A stretch of 64,000 nucleotides of DNA, from the NCBI GenBank assembly GCA_009667805.1, contig CM019068.1, positions 8,930,182-8,994,181 of the forward strand, written 5' to 3'. The position numbers and the translations under genes are program-made. Of the stretch, positions 1-10,436 are shown in pieces. Origin of the DNA: Leptobrachium leishanense. Its lineage: Eukaryota > Chordata > Amphibia > Anura > Megophryidae. The notes under the pieces were generated by a model. The model was not told where the DNA came from and did not search any database. It saw nothing but the letters and a program-made list of their open reading frames with translations. Numbering within the stretch: the first letter of the stretch is position 1; every line of letters starts with the position of its first letter.

Positions 1-232
1 GAAATAAGGGTTAAAATAAAAATGAAAAATTCCTTCAAATATCGTGCCTAGGAGGTCCCCATAATCTGCCCGTGAAGTGGCGGATTTCTAGGATGTATAG
101 AAATATGTAAAAACCAAAAAATGACATTTCAAATGACGGTAAATGGGAATGCTTTTCCTTTAATCTATCCATAAACAATTGCTTGGGGCGGCAGTCTGTA
201 TGAAAAGAGGAGACATTTTCGGACACGCAGAA

Positions 233-405
233 AAAGTTTACAGATTTTTTGGCGATGAAAAGCAGGAGAATGGAAACTTCTAGACCAAAAAGCCGATTTG
301 GAAAGTGAGATAAATGGGAGAATTTTTCTGGTTTGGCTATTTTGACCTAGAATTTTCACTTCTCCAGTTATTCTCCTGCTTTTCACCGCTCTCTGAATAA
401 CCCTG
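233..405. repeat. MITE-like hairpin ending in a GGGTTATTC terminal repeat
   Basis: The segments near 245-283 and 349-388 are imperfect inverted copies of each other (shared core aaaagcaggagaat). The right edge reads gaataaccctg (395-405), the reverse complement of the cagggttattc terminus found on other elements here (50920, 55538, 990, 2322). The left terminus is not found and may lie before the window. A non-autonomous DNA transposon end is the best reading; no coding capacity is seen. Confidence 0.45.
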
Positions 406-649
406 TGAATGTTTAATCCCGAGGTGAAAAATAACATTGCTTTAGATTTTTTCAAACACCAGTTAAATTCAGCATATTAGGATGTTTTAGGGAAATTAAT
501 TCTCAAATCTCAGTCAGAAGCAGACACCACCCCACCCTCAGTATATTGTACAATGTATCAAATTGATTACCAGACTAAAAACACCTGGTGTTATGCCCGT
601 TTGTGAACAGAGGTCATTTAGAGTTGATAATCTTTCCACGTACACATTA
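406..649. other. Unassigned non-coding DNA
   Basis: No open frame with family resemblance, no tandem repeat and no clear terminal repeat was recognised here. Confidence 0.5.
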
Positions 650-770
650 GTTTTTAATTCAATATTTAATAAACCGTTGCTTATAATATTCTGCAGTAAA
701 GAGTCTCTTTATTGCTAGACTTTTTAGTATTTTTTTAAGCATTTCCCATACTTTTTTCAAAATTTCTTTT
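650..770. repeat. AT-rich internal fragment of the GGGTTATTC MITE family
   Basis: This stretch matches the AT-rich middle of the element at 990-2322 (about 1780-1900) and, reversed, 55200-55260 and 51340-51420. Shared landmarks are aataaaccgtt, ttctgcagtaaagagtctc and the run of T after gcatttcc. It is a partial copy with no visible terminus of its own. Confidence 0.5.
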
Positions 771-882
771 TTTTTTCGAACCCGAAACGAACATGAACAA
801 AAAGTTCGAAATTCGTGAACATTCGAACTGCCGAAGTTCGGGTCGAACTCCGAACCGTCCGAACCCGAACAGCTCATCCCTA
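771..882. repeat. hAT-like MITE end, CG-rich gaacccgaac type
   Basis: The segment is dominated by ttcgaac/gttcggg words and ends gctcatccctaat. The reverse complement starts TAGGGATGAGC, which fits the hAT-type terminus of the complete element at 2477. No left terminus or 8-bp target duplication could be identified, so it is a truncated copy. Confidence 0.45.
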
Positions 883-989
883 ATGAGGAGGTGAAACACC
901 AGCTAGACCTGCATGAGTGACCTACGAGGCTCTTACATTGGAGGATGGCCAACACCAAAAAATGCCATGTCCTTACTGCGTTTATTTTA

Positions 990-2322
990 GGGGTTATTCA
1001 GAGCGAGACGATCTGGCCCCAAAATGTAACCAGGTGCTGAAATTCAGCTTATTGTGAAATTCCGTGGCCGTTCGGTCATTAAGACAGCAGGCAATTTGCC
1101 AAATTTTGGCGACCTGCCTGCAAGTACGGTGCCTGTTCGACGGCAGTGAAATACGGTGCCTGTTCGATGGCAGTGAAATATGGTGCCTGTTCGACGGCAG
1201 TGAAATACGGCGCCTGTTCGACGGCAGTGAAATACGGCACTTGTTCGGTGGCAGTGAAATACGGTGCCTGTTTGACAGCAGTGAAATACGGTGCCTGTTC
1301 GACGGCAGTGAAATATGGTGCCTATTTGACAGCAGTGAAATATGGTGCTGTTCGGCGGCATTGAAATACGGTGCTGTTCGACGGGCAGTGAAATATGGTG
1401 CCTGTTTGACAGCAGTGAAATACGGTGTCTGTTCGGCGGCAGTGAAATACGGTGTCTGTTCCGCGGCAGTGAAATACGGTGTCTGTTTGATGGCAGAGAA
1501 ATATGGTGCTGTTTGGCGTCAGTGAAATACGGTGCTGTTCGGCGGCAGTGAAATGCAGTGCCTGTTCGGCTGCAGTGAAATACGGTGCCTGTTCGACGGC
1601 AGTGAAATAGGGTGCCTGTTCGGCGGCAGTGAAATCCCCCATAGAGAAGCAATGGTTAATCTATTCACATTGAACAGCAGAGAAATGTCAGTGAAATGCC
1701 CTGCCATTCAGTGGTTTCATTCGGCAGGTTTATTCAGGAGAATCCCATAGGCTTCAGTGTTAAAAATATTCCAGTTTTAATTTAATATCTAATAAACCAT
1801 TTATTATTTTAATCTGCAGCGAAAAGCCTCTTTATTTATAGATTTTTTTTGTCTCTTTTAGGCATTTTTCAGGATTTTTTGCAAAAATGTTTCTGTTTTT
1901 TCTTTTTAAATTGTTTTTCTTGTTTTCTGTAACAGACCTGTTTATTATCATTCATTGGATCTTTATATGTAAATTACAGCCATTTTTGTTCAGTAGTTTT
2001 TTTACAAACAGCGTTTCAATTTTGACACTCTCAATCATATTGTTTTTTTGTTATTTTTTTACCCATCCAGCGGCTTGTCAGCTGTGTTTGGCGGCTTTCA
2101 GGCGGGATTGCAGCAGATGTTCAGCGGGTGTGCGATGGATGTTCAACGTGTTTGGCGGCGGCGGGGTCTGCGGTGGCGTTCGGCGGCCGATTCACTGCAA
2201 TTCGGGGACCCTGTGGTGAATGGTGAATTCACCGCAGGGTGGAGAACTTTGATTCCCCGAAGTGCAGGGAATAAGAGAGCACCGAAATGTTGGCGATATT
2301 TCGGTGCTCGCTGAATAACCCC
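990..2322. mobile_element. Non-autonomous DNA transposon, GGGGTTATTC termini, carrying a 27-bp array
   Basis: The left edge reads ggggttattcagagcg (990) and the right edge cgctgaataacccc (2322), matching inverted termini. The body is collinear, in opposite orientation, with the element at 50920-55538: the same order of cggcaatttgcc-like end, gtgcctgttcga units, cataggcttcagtgttaaaaatatt, AT-rich middle and a ttcaccgcagggt stretch near the other end. About 510 bases are a tandem array absent from the other copy; without it both are near 830-850 bp. No transposase is encoded. The superfamily is not identified, and no convincing target duplication is seen at this copy. Confidence 0.65.
1128..1640. 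repeat. 27-bp minisatellite inside the MITE
   Basis: About 19 tandem copies of a 27-bp unit beginning gtgcctgttcgacggcagtg, with substitutions (tgttcgg, tgtttgac) and occasional 1-3 base length changes. Nine-codon repeats appear in several frames on both strands simply because 27 is a multiple of three. The related MITE at 55380-55440 carries only about one and a half units, so this is a local expansion. Confidence 0.85.
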
Positions 2323-2476
2323 CTTTGCCACAGATTGGGGAACACAAGCTGCTCAGAACAGGCATTTGTGCTGGTTATGATGCTGATATGATATTCCCTG
2401 CCCGAGACATTAATCCCATAGAAAGTCACCCTCCTGTCACTGACACTAGAGTTTGTAAGTATAAACCTCTTTCCAT

Positions 2477-3354
2477 TAGGGATGTGCGTTTCGGGTTTCG
2501 GAATTTTAGAATTTTCACGAAATTTCCCGATTCATGTCTTCGGATTCGCCGATTTTCCGAATCGGATCGGACCCGAAAACCGACAGATCCGAAAAGTTTT
2601 CCGAGCTGAAAGGAAAAATTTTTGGAGTTTTCGAATGGACTTGAAATGTGTCAAATCGAAATTTATTTTCGCTCTATTCATGATCTCGGTTCCATTTCGG
2701 TAATTCTGGAAATCGTATATTTAACTATTATCGGTTATATCGCTAATTCTGTAAATTTTGTATTTGTAAATGCGTATTTTTGATCAACTATTTTTCCGTT
2801 TTAAAACCTTTTGTTCTGGTTTTTATTTTTAAAGTCAGACCATTTGGGTCAGTTTAGCGTTTTTTAAATGGTTTTGTTCATTTTTTTTGTTCCTTGGCTT
2901 TCATACCATTTTAATATGATTAAATAAAGTTGTGAAATGTATATTCATAAGAAAAAAAGGATCTTTATTTAATAAAAAAAAAAAACACGATAGAATCGCA
3001 AGAATTATCGTATCGACAGAATGAATTATCGGATCCGAAAAACAAACCAATAATTAATTATTTAAAAAAATATAAAGTATAAAAAAAGTAAACCATAGTA
3101 GTTTACGTCAAAACGAATAGAGTTAGACACTTTGAAACGAGGAGAACAGACGTTCCCAAAAAAACGAAAATTTCCGAAATCACGAAAAGTCGATACAAAA
3201 AGAAAAATGGTCGATATTCCGAAAAAAAAATGTACTCGAAAAACGAGCTGAACCGAACCGAATCGAAACAGAAATCGGTCGAAATGAGCCAAATCGAAAA
3301 TTTTAAACATCCGAACGAATCGAACCGAAAAAAAAAAATCGGTGCACAAGTCTA
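2477..3354. mobile_element. hAT MITE with perfect 8-bp target duplication
   Basis: The 878-bp element begins tagggatgtgcgtttcggg and ends ggtgcacaagtcta. It is flanked by identical octamers ctttccat at 2469-2476 and 3355-3362. An 8-bp duplication and a TAGGGATG-type end are characteristic of hAT elements. The interior is rich in ttcgga/cgaaa words near both ends and AT-rich in the middle, with no transposase frame. It belongs with the reverse-oriented copy at 27978-28745. Confidence 0.85.
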
Positions 3355-3362
3355 CTTTCCAT

Positions 3363-3939
3363 AGATATATAGATTGTTTAGTGATATATTGTTCCTTTAT
3401 TTCTATTTACTATGTTGTGCCCTGAAGCTATAGAAAACATTTTGTTATATTGTTTCCCTGCGAGGAAATCTCTTTTTGTGTTATTTAGTAACTGCACAAC
3501 AATTTAACACCAAAGCGCTTTCTTTGTCGCTGTTACAATGTGATTTGTTACAATGTATTTTGTTACATTGTATTTTGAATCACTTTGCGGCTGATCAAAA
3601 CTATAATTTCTGTACATTATAGTTAGAAGAAAAAAGGTTTTTGGTATTTTTTTACAGAGAACTATAAAAGCTTCAAAATACTCGCTTCTGTGCGTTTCTA
3701 CAAACCCAATATTAGCACATATTTACATAACAAAGAACATAGTGGAGAAATGGCTGGAGGTGTGAGTGTGTGAATGTGTGGGGAGAACACGGATTCACAG
3801 AAACATGGTCTGAACGCAGGGAGAGATTGTTCTGGAATTCCTCATTCGAGTCTTTATCGAGCGATCTCACAAAAAGTGAAAGTCCTGCTCAACTCAGACC
3901 TGCTTTGACGTCATTTGTTCAGAGGGGAGCGCGGCCATT
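3363..3939. other. Unassigned non-coding DNA
   Basis: AT-rich sequence with a few short local repeats (tgttacaatgta near 3540-3570). No gene or element end was recognised. Confidence 0.5.
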
Positions 3940-4086
3940 AATATACAGAATGCACCTGTAAACATGTAACACAGTGACTATATACAGAATGCTCCTGTAA
4001 ACATGTAGCACAGTGACTATATACAGAATGCTCCTGCAAACATGTAACACAGTGACTATATACAGAATGCACCTGTAAACATGTAA
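3940..4086 (+). repeat. 39-bp minisatellite, block 1
   Basis: Roughly four copies of a 39-bp unit starting acctgtaaacatgtaacaca and containing gtgactatatacagaatgc. The block stops in an (AT)n stretch at 4087-4097, next to an interspersed repeat. Confidence 0.85.
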
Positions 4087-4097
4087 TATATATATAT

Positions 4098-4263
4098 ATA
4101 TTTTTTTTGTGAAAGGATTTTACCAGGAAGGATACATTGAGATTTCTCTTGTTTTCAAGTATGTCCTGGGTGGCGAGTATGTACCGTTAGGTGTCTTGCC
4201 AAGGACACTTACTGGAGAGGTTGCTCGCTGGGATCGAACCCATGACTCCACAGGCTCTCTCCT
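4098..4263. repeat. Interspersed repeat splitting the minisatellite
   Basis: The left part (ttttaccaggaaggatacat) is a fragment of a dispersed family also seen at 23609-23692, reversed at 4500-4570, and tandemly amplified at 28258-28464. The right part (taccgttaggtgtcttgcc ... gggatcgaaccc) matches the SINE-like sequence in the inverted repeat at 29803-30682 and includes a tRNA B-box-like gatcgaaccc. The 39-bp units resume immediately afterwards. Confidence 0.6.
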
Positions 4264-4392
4264 AGTGACTATATACAGAATGCACCTGTAAACATGTAAC
4301 GCAGTGACTATATACAGAATGCTCCTGTAAACATGTAACATAGTGACTATATACAGAATGCACCTGTAAACATGTAACATAGTGACTATATT
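4264..4392 (+). repeat. 39-bp minisatellite, block 2
   Basis: About three units of the same 39-bp repeat as block 1, same orientation, fading into unique sequence at 4392. Confidence 0.85.
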
Positions 4393-4627
4393 TCCTACAT
4401 ATTTATTTTCTGGGTTAATCTGTATATTTGTGTTTTTAATATCTTGCATTTTATTACTTTGTGTTTCTGTAACAATTCAATGTTCTTGAAAACAGGACAA
4501 ACTGAAATAAGAGAAATCGCAATGTATCCTTCCTGGGAAAATACTTTATAAATAAAATAAATTAATAAAGTGTTTCAAATACTTTCTTGTGTTCACGTGT
4601 CTCTGTTTCGGCTGCTGAAACAAATGC
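4393..4627 (-). repeat. Unique sequence with a reversed interspersed repeat tail
   Basis: The right portion (about 4480-4570) read in reverse contains tttataaagtatttt, caggaaggatacatt and ttgttttcaag-like words, the same dispersed family as 23609-23692. The ttaatttattttatttata edge looks like the microsatellite tail of a LINE or SINE. No coding sequence is seen. Confidence 0.45.
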
Positions 4628-4645
4628 AAGCCCATAAGATCTATC

Positions 4646-4908
4646 ACCTGTAAACATGTAACATAGTGACTATATACAGAATGCGTCTGTAAACATGTAA
4701 CACAGTGACTATATACAGAATGCACCTGTAAACATGTAACACAGTGACTATATACAGAATGCACCTGTAAACATGTAACACAGTGACTATATACAGAATG
4801 TACCTGTAAACATGTAACATAGTGACTATATACAGAATGCACCTGTAAACATGTAACACAGTGACTATATACAGAATGCACCTGTAAACATGTAACATAG
4901 TGACTATA
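4646..4908 (+). repeat. 39-bp minisatellite, block 3 (forward arm)
   Basis: About seven forward units. The block is preceded by the unique tag aagcccataagatctatcac (4629-4648), which appears reversed at 5078-5097 in the next block. Blocks 3 and 4 therefore form an inverted duplication whose axis lies near 4909. Confidence 0.9.
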
Positions 4909-4910
4909 CA

Positions 4911-6035
4911 CATGTTTACAGGTGCATTCTGTGTATAGTCACTGTGTTACATGTTTACAGGCACATTCTGTATATAGTCACTATGTTACATGTTTACAGG
5001 TGCATTCTGTATATAGTCACTGTGTTACATGTTTACAGACGCATTCTGTATATAGTCACCGTGTTACATGTTTACAGGTGATAGATCTTATGGGCTTACA
5101 AACACATTCTGTATATAATCACTGTGTTACATGTTTACAGGTGCGTTATGTATATATTCACTGTGTTACATGTTTACATGTTCATTCTGTATATAGTCAC
5201 TATGTTACATGTTTACAGGTGCATTCTGTATATAGTCACTATGTTACATGTTTACAGGTGCACTCTGTATATAGTCACTGTGTTACATGTTTACAAACAC
5301 ATTCTGTATATAGTCACTGTGTTACATGTTTACAGGTGCGTTATGTATATAGTCACTGTGTTACATGTTTACATGTTCATTCTGTATATAGTCACTGTGT
5401 TACATGTTTACAGGTGCATTCTGTATATAGTCACTATGTTACATGTTTACAGGCGCATTCTGTATATAGTCACTATGTTACATGTTTACAGGTGCATTCT
5501 GTATATAGTCACTGTGTTACATGTTTACAGACGCATTCTGTATATAGTCACCGTGTTACATGTTTACAGGTGATAGATCTTATGGGCTTACAAACACATT
5601 CTGTATATAATCACTGTGTTACATGTTTACAGGTGCGTTATGTATATATTCACTGTGTTACATGTTTACATGTTCATTCTGTATATAGTCACTATGTTAC
5701 ATGTTTACAGGTGCATTCTGTATATAGTCACTATGTTACATGTTTACAGGTGCACTCTGTATATAGTCACTGTGTTACATGTTTACAAACACATTCTGTA
5801 TATAGTCACTGTGTTACATGTTTACAGGTGCATTCTGTGTACAGTCACTATGTTACATGTTTACAGCTGCATTCTGTATATAGTCACTGTGTTACATGTT
5901 TACAGGTGCATTCTGTATATAGTCACTGTGTTACATGTTTACAGGTGCATTCTGTATATAGTCACTGTGTTACATGTTTACAGGTGCATTCTGTATATAG
6001 TCACTGTGTTACATGTTTACAGGTGCATTCTGTAT
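4911..6035 (-). repeat. 39-bp minisatellite, block 4 (reverse arm) with a 492-bp higher-order repeat
   Basis: About 29 units in the opposite orientation to blocks 1-3. A distinctive segment (cgcattctg ... gtcaccgtgttac, then the tag gatagatcttatgggcttac) occurs at 5039 and again at 5531. The spacing is 492 bases and the order of variant units that follows is the same. Because 39 is a multiple of three, a 402-codon open frame crosses the block; it is a by-product of the repeat, not a gene. Confidence 0.9.
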
Positions 6036-6800
6036 TGAGGTATGTTGATGGAGATCTCCTGAGTGACATTAGACTGGGGGAAGATTTGATGGCGTCTGGG
6101 AGGTTGTTCCATATTTGCGGTGCTCTGTAGGAAAATGAGGATAGAGTCACTTTCTTTTTGTATTGTGGTATTGCAAGTAAGGTGCAGGTCCTGGATCGGA
6201 GGTTATAGGATGAAGGAACTGCTGGGGGAAGCAGCCTATTCAGGTAGGGTGGTAGCTTCCCAGAAAAACTCTTAAACACCAGGTTGGAAAGGTGAAGGGT
6301 GCGTTTAGACTCCAGCGATGGCCAGTTTAGCTCTTTTAACATGTCACAATGGTGTGTCATGTAGTTACATTGTAGCACAAAGTGACAGAATGAGTTATAC
6401 AATGTAGTAAGTTTAAGAAGGTGTGTTTGCGGGGCGGCTGCATACACTACATCTCCGTATTCAACACCTGGCATAAACATTTGTTGTACAATCTGCTTTG
6501 TTACCGCGGGGCTCAGGCAGGATTTGTTTCTGTACAGGGCACCTAGTTTGGGATAAAGTTTAGATGAGAGTTTTTTGATGTGGGGGCCAAAGGATAGATT
6601 TGGGTCTAATCAAATACCTAGATATTTGAGAGAAGTGACTGTGGTCAACGTGTCATTTGATTTTGTCCTGACACATAGATGGGGAGTTTGTAATTTGTGT
6701 AGTTTAGGTGCTTTTCCAGAGAGCATTGTGTCAGTTTTGTCAGTATTTAGGAACAGTATTATTGCTACAATAAGGTATTGCAGAATAGACGTGGCTGCCC
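6036..6800 (-). pseudogene. LINE reverse transcriptase C-terminal remnant (L2/CR1-like)
   Basis: Read on the minus strand this encodes the end of a non-LTR reverse transcriptase. A YLGI-type block near 6620 is followed by VEYGDVVYAAAP, a NWPSLESKR block, and then the typical APQIWNNLPDAI ending. At least one stop interrupts the frame near 6610. The fragment is 5'-truncated near 6800, and its C-terminal end (YLNTEC) runs straight into the 39-bp minisatellite, so the normal 3' tail is missing or replaced. The family is a non-LTR RT of the L2/CR1/Jockey type; the exact clade is not certain. It is a dead copy with no EN domain. Confidence 0.75.
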
Positions 6801-7539
6801 GGGCTGTCCGTGACGCTGGAAAAGCTTAAAAATTGTGCCTAGAACTTGTAGAGGACCTAATGCTAAACTCAGACAGTGTCAGTGAACGTGCTGAGGAACG
6901 AGGGATGCACAGGTACATTTTACAGCGATGACTCAGCCGGTCAAAGTGTGGGAAACTGTCCCTTTCATATCTGGGCATCGATGCCAAGCCAATAAAATCT
7001 GATCTTATGATAGATTTGTTACAGAAAGGAGAAACCAGCCCAGGTGCAGGTGCCCTGTGTGTGAAGCGTTACACGGCCACATAAACATTGTTTGCCCATT
7101 ATTTCAGATTAACAGATAAAGTGATACATTACTTTACCCTGTGAACACATTCTGTATCGGATTATTTACAAAGTTCTTATATTTCATTTATTATATTTTC
7201 ATAAACCTCTCAATAAAGGGACAATCTGGGAAGAGACACCCACATTAATGCAGGACAAAATAAAACCTGGTTCCAGGTTGGATGTGCTCGAGCTCCTGTA
7301 ATAAACCTGTAGAACATGCTAGTTGATCCTTTGACAGGAGAGAGCTGAGGGATGTAGGAGATACTTGGTCACACGTTTGGTTAAAAATGTACAATTAAAA
7401 ATGTGCAAAAATTCTATTATTTTATACTTTGGACTTTATTGCCAGAGTTTGCAGCATCGTAAGGATCTCGTTAAGGCTGATCGTTCTCTCATTCTTTGTA
7501 TTAGTTCGCCAGTCCAGAGTTTCCTATGTGTAGCCCTAT
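6801..7539. other. Unassigned non-coding DNA
   Basis: Mixed-composition sequence without a recognisable gene, tandem repeat or element terminus. Confidence 0.5.
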
Positions 7540-7690
7540 TAATAGTGTTAATTTTTATTTATAAAGCACCAGCATACTCCGCAGCGCTGTGTTCGATACA
7601 GATCTGGCAGCAACGGGGACAAGGAGGTAAAACACAGCAGATATGTGCAGGGTTTTGCATGTTTCCATGGAATCCTATGGACGCCAGGAG
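7540..7690 (-). repeat. L2-like LINE/SINE 3' end
   Basis: Contains tttatttataaagcaccagc and ccgcagcgctgtg, the same 3'-terminal motif as the longer copy at 26673-27055. On the minus strand it ends in a gcgctttataaataaa-type tail. Only the last about 150 bases of the family are present. Confidence 0.6.
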
Positions 7691-7882
7691 CTGATGCATT
7701 TCGCTGTAATTCGGTGCGATTCGGCGGCACTGAAACTGTTCCATACAGAGCTAATGATGCGTCTATTCCCAGAAAGCCAAATTGCACCAATAATTGCAGC
7801 AAAATGCCCTGATTTGTGATTTCAATTAAACAGGTTTAAACAGGTCAATCTAATACATTTTACAGTAATAAATGTAACATAT
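7691..7882. repeat. Left half of a degraded GGGTTATTC-family MITE (ERV target)
   Basis: Landmarks of the MITE at 990-2322 recur in the same order but diverged: ttcggcggcactgaaa, ccatacagagc, aaatgccctg, ttaaacaggttta, then aataaatg. The provirus interrupts at atat (7879-7882). The sequence after the provirus (22586 onward, atatctttaaaacgctattt) resembles the next MITE segment (atatctaataaaccattt at 1785). The provirus therefore appears to have landed in an older copy of this family. Confidence 0.5.
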
Positions 7883-7975
7883 TGTTACCGGAATCTGCTA
7901 GGTTCACTCGGGACGAAGCCGGACCGGACACGAGCAAGGATTGTCTGAACACGAGTCTCTCCAGGAAAGGCAAAC

Positions 7976-7981
7976 TTTATT
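7976..7981 (-). promoter_or_regulatory. AATAAA polyadenylation signal in the 3' LTR
   Basis: The plus strand reads tttatt, AATAAA on the coding strand, about 72 bases downstream of the TATA box. The equivalent place in the 5' LTR (near 22005) lacks four bases and has no AATAAA. Confidence 0.6.
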
Positions 7982-8052
7982 TGTGTCGTCACACAATGCT
8001 CACACAGGATTAAATCACAAAGAGTGAGCCCCGATCTCACCCCGACGAGGGG

Positions 8053-8059
8053 TTTTATA
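8053..8059 (-). promoter_or_regulatory. TATA box of the ERV 3' LTR
   Basis: The plus strand reads ttttata, i.e. TATAAAA on the minus strand, preceded by CGGGG. The same element is conserved at 22080-22086 in the 5' LTR, where it would drive proviral transcription toward lower coordinates. Confidence 0.6.
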
Positions 8060-8558
8060 CCCCGAATACATAATTAGGCACATCCCAATTAGCCCACCTC
8101 CTGGTGACACTTATCCCACCCCACGTGGGTCAGTACCTCCCCTGGTTAATAACAAAGGCATTCCATACATTGGCCGTAAATTGGCAAACTTCATGTTAGT
8201 CTGACAGTTCGTGATTTGCTGCGGCACTCAATCCGGGCCGTGCCCACCTCCCTAGAGGCTATGTTTATTTGTCACAGATAAGACATGGTCTGGTTTCTAC
8301 GCTCTCTTTGTCTCTCTGCAGGCCTTTGTGACCTTGATGTATCCATTCGTCATCCTGTCTCTCCGTGCCAAGAGCAGCCCGGATCTTCCTCCATTTTAAT
8401 TACTTCTCTGTTAATCTAACACATTCCTAAGATTCTATGTAAGCTTCATTCTAGTTTCTACTGAAATCTACCTAGTTATATTCAAGTGAACCAATATTCT
8501 AAACAAGATGGCCGGCTGGCTCATTATGGCGACCATCTCCCAGCCTGATTCCACTTCA

Positions 8559-8568
8559 TTCCCCCCTT
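8559..8568 (-). promoter_or_regulatory. ERV polypurine tract
   Basis: The plus strand reads ttccccccttgg directly after the LTR edge, i.e. CCAAGGGGGGAA immediately before TGAAGTGG on the minus strand. This is the expected plus-strand primer site at the U3 boundary. Confidence 0.85.
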
Positions 8569-8607
8569 GGCTCAAGCCTCAGGTTCTTTTCCTGATGCTT
8601 GTAGCCA

Positions 8608-10436
8608 TCACACCCCACTAGTGTTATTCTTGAGTTCCTCATACTTTAGGGGACCTATTTTCGTTGGGAACATGTCCTGTGGGATTATCAGTGGTATCTT
8701 TTGTGTCTGTGTGGGTGTCAGTGCTCTCTTGCATAGTGGCCATAGACATAGCCCTATGCGGTACATTAGTGTCCCTACGACCAAGATCACCACTATCATC
8801 AGAATCATGGATCCAATCTGTGAGATAAATCTCAGGATGGATCCGAACCACTCTCCGATTGCTCCGAACCCACGGAGTGGATTCCAGCCTTCAGCAGCAA
8901 TCCTCCTTGCTGTGTTCTGCAACTGTGCTACCTTCTCCTGGTGATCTTGGATTACCTGGTAATAGTCAGGGACGTCATGTGTGGTGTTCCTGATGAAGGT
9001 GCAACATTCGTAATGCATTGTCATTTCACACAATCCATTCAAGGCCGCACTGATTTGTTCTAGGGCCATATCCTGTATCATCTGCACCTTCCGTATCTCA
9101 CGCACCTCCAGATTCAGCAACTGAATGTCCATACTAGTCTTATTCAAAATTTCATCCATCAGACTGGCATAACTGTTCATTCTTAACATCAACTCTCTTC
9201 CCCATCCAGTCCATGCCGGCAACCATGACCATGTTCGATCCACCTTTTTGAACAACTCTCTCTTCTGTCTTTCAAACACCATTGGGTACCTAGGGTGAAG
9301 TGTTGTGTCTGAATTAGTGTCTTCTCCCCTCACCCTCTGGATTGGGATCAATTTAGCCAAATAACATTCCCGTTACTGTAGGTGGTACCCATGTGTAACA
9401 CACCCTTTCACAGCACACCTGGTACCCTCCTTTCACTATAAATGGTGACAAATGTAGTGTTCCCTTTGATATTTCTATCATCAGTTGTCTCAGTCGTTTC
9501 ATCATATCCAGTTGCACTCTGCCTCCCATTCGTCACATTCGCAATCACCTCCTCCTGTTCGCTTGTGAGCTTTCTACATCGTATGTATAGAAAATTTGAC
9601 TGCTCCTTTGTGTCAAATGTGCAGATATATGATGTCCAGTTAAATTTGCTTGAATAACATAACCCACCCCCGTTATTTGTTTCTTTATCTGTTCCTAGTT
9701 GAAAACACCATTCTGGTGGGTACACTGGTCCTGTTATGGGGTACCCGGGACTGAATACTTCTGTTTTTTCTCGTGGTGCATCGAAAGCATATATTGTGAC
9801 ATTTCCTGATGCAAACATACTCAAATTCATTGGAACAGAGGCAAATGGTATGTGAATTGTCTCTGGGTGCAGTCTACTACACACCCAGCATACAATTTGC
9901 CCAGACTTTTTAGCACAGTCATATTTAAATTGCACAAATAAGTATCCTCTTGGCATAATCTCGGATATCGCCTCTCGCTTTTGTCTCCACATGGTACGGT
10001 TCTCCATCACCGGGTGCGTACCATTCCAGGTTTTGGTGGTGCTTGAGCACTTGGGGCATGCTCCACTTGACAGTCCATAAATCAAATTTGCGAGATATAA
10101 AATCAGTACCACAAATGCCCCAAATGTCAAAATCCCTTGGGCAATTCTTTTCACAGTCACATAAACCCAATTCCTCCCCACCGGAATTTCAAAAATAAAA
10201 GACATTTCCGGATGATCGAGGGTGGGGGCTGGGCCCCTAAAAAACACCCTTGGGGTATCCCCCGGGGGATCCCTTTGTTCCCCTGTTGGTGGATGGTCAG
10301 GCCTTATTGTGTCCATCAAAACACCCACTTGTGAAATCATTTGGGTGCTTTCAGTTGGATCATTCAGATGCTCACGGCTGTGGTCTTTGTCAGCTTTAGC
10401 CTCAGTGGATTGGTCTCGTTGGTGACGACCTTCCAT
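8608..10436 (-). pseudogene. env: ERV env, SU and TM, broken
   Basis: Envelope glycoprotein gene, responsible in retroviruses for receptor binding and fusion; here inactivated. The first frame (10436-9408, 342 codons) starts inside the integrase C-terminus, an overlap usual for gamma-type viruses. It has a long N-terminal region of about 100 residues, one membrane segment at residues about 101-121, a furin-type RQKR at 151-154, then CWVC at 183-186 and several N-glycosylation sequons. The TM part (9360-8608) has a second RQKR near its start, a C-x7-CC cluster around residues 111-120 and a hydrophobic anchor near residues 180-205. SU and TM are separated by a stop and frame change at about 9410-9360. 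The pre-CWVC membrane segment followed by RQKR resembles a cleaved leader peptide more than an ordinary signal peptide. Confidence 0.88.

Larger units (their letters stand above)
7883..8558 (-). repeat. ERV 3' LTR
   Basis: On the minus strand it runs TGAAGTGGAATC ... CCGGTAACA, with TG/CA ends. It abuts the polypurine tract at 8559 and the target duplication atat at 7879-7882. It carries a TATA-type box (8053-8059) and an AATAAA signal (7976-7981) with about 95 bases from the signal to the LTR end, a normal U3-R-U5 arrangement. Confidence 0.92.

Noticed and set aside
1044..1652. 200-codon frame with RTGTVFHC repeats
   Set aside because: Translation of the 27-bp array inside a MITE.
3062..3349. 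95-codon minus-strand frame rich in phenylalanine
   Set aside because: It lies inside the hAT MITE end where ttcgga-type words produce F/R/S codons by composition.
4922..6130. 402-codon open frame on the plus strand
   Set aside because: It is the 39-bp minisatellite translated; the period is a multiple of three, so several frames stay open on both strands.
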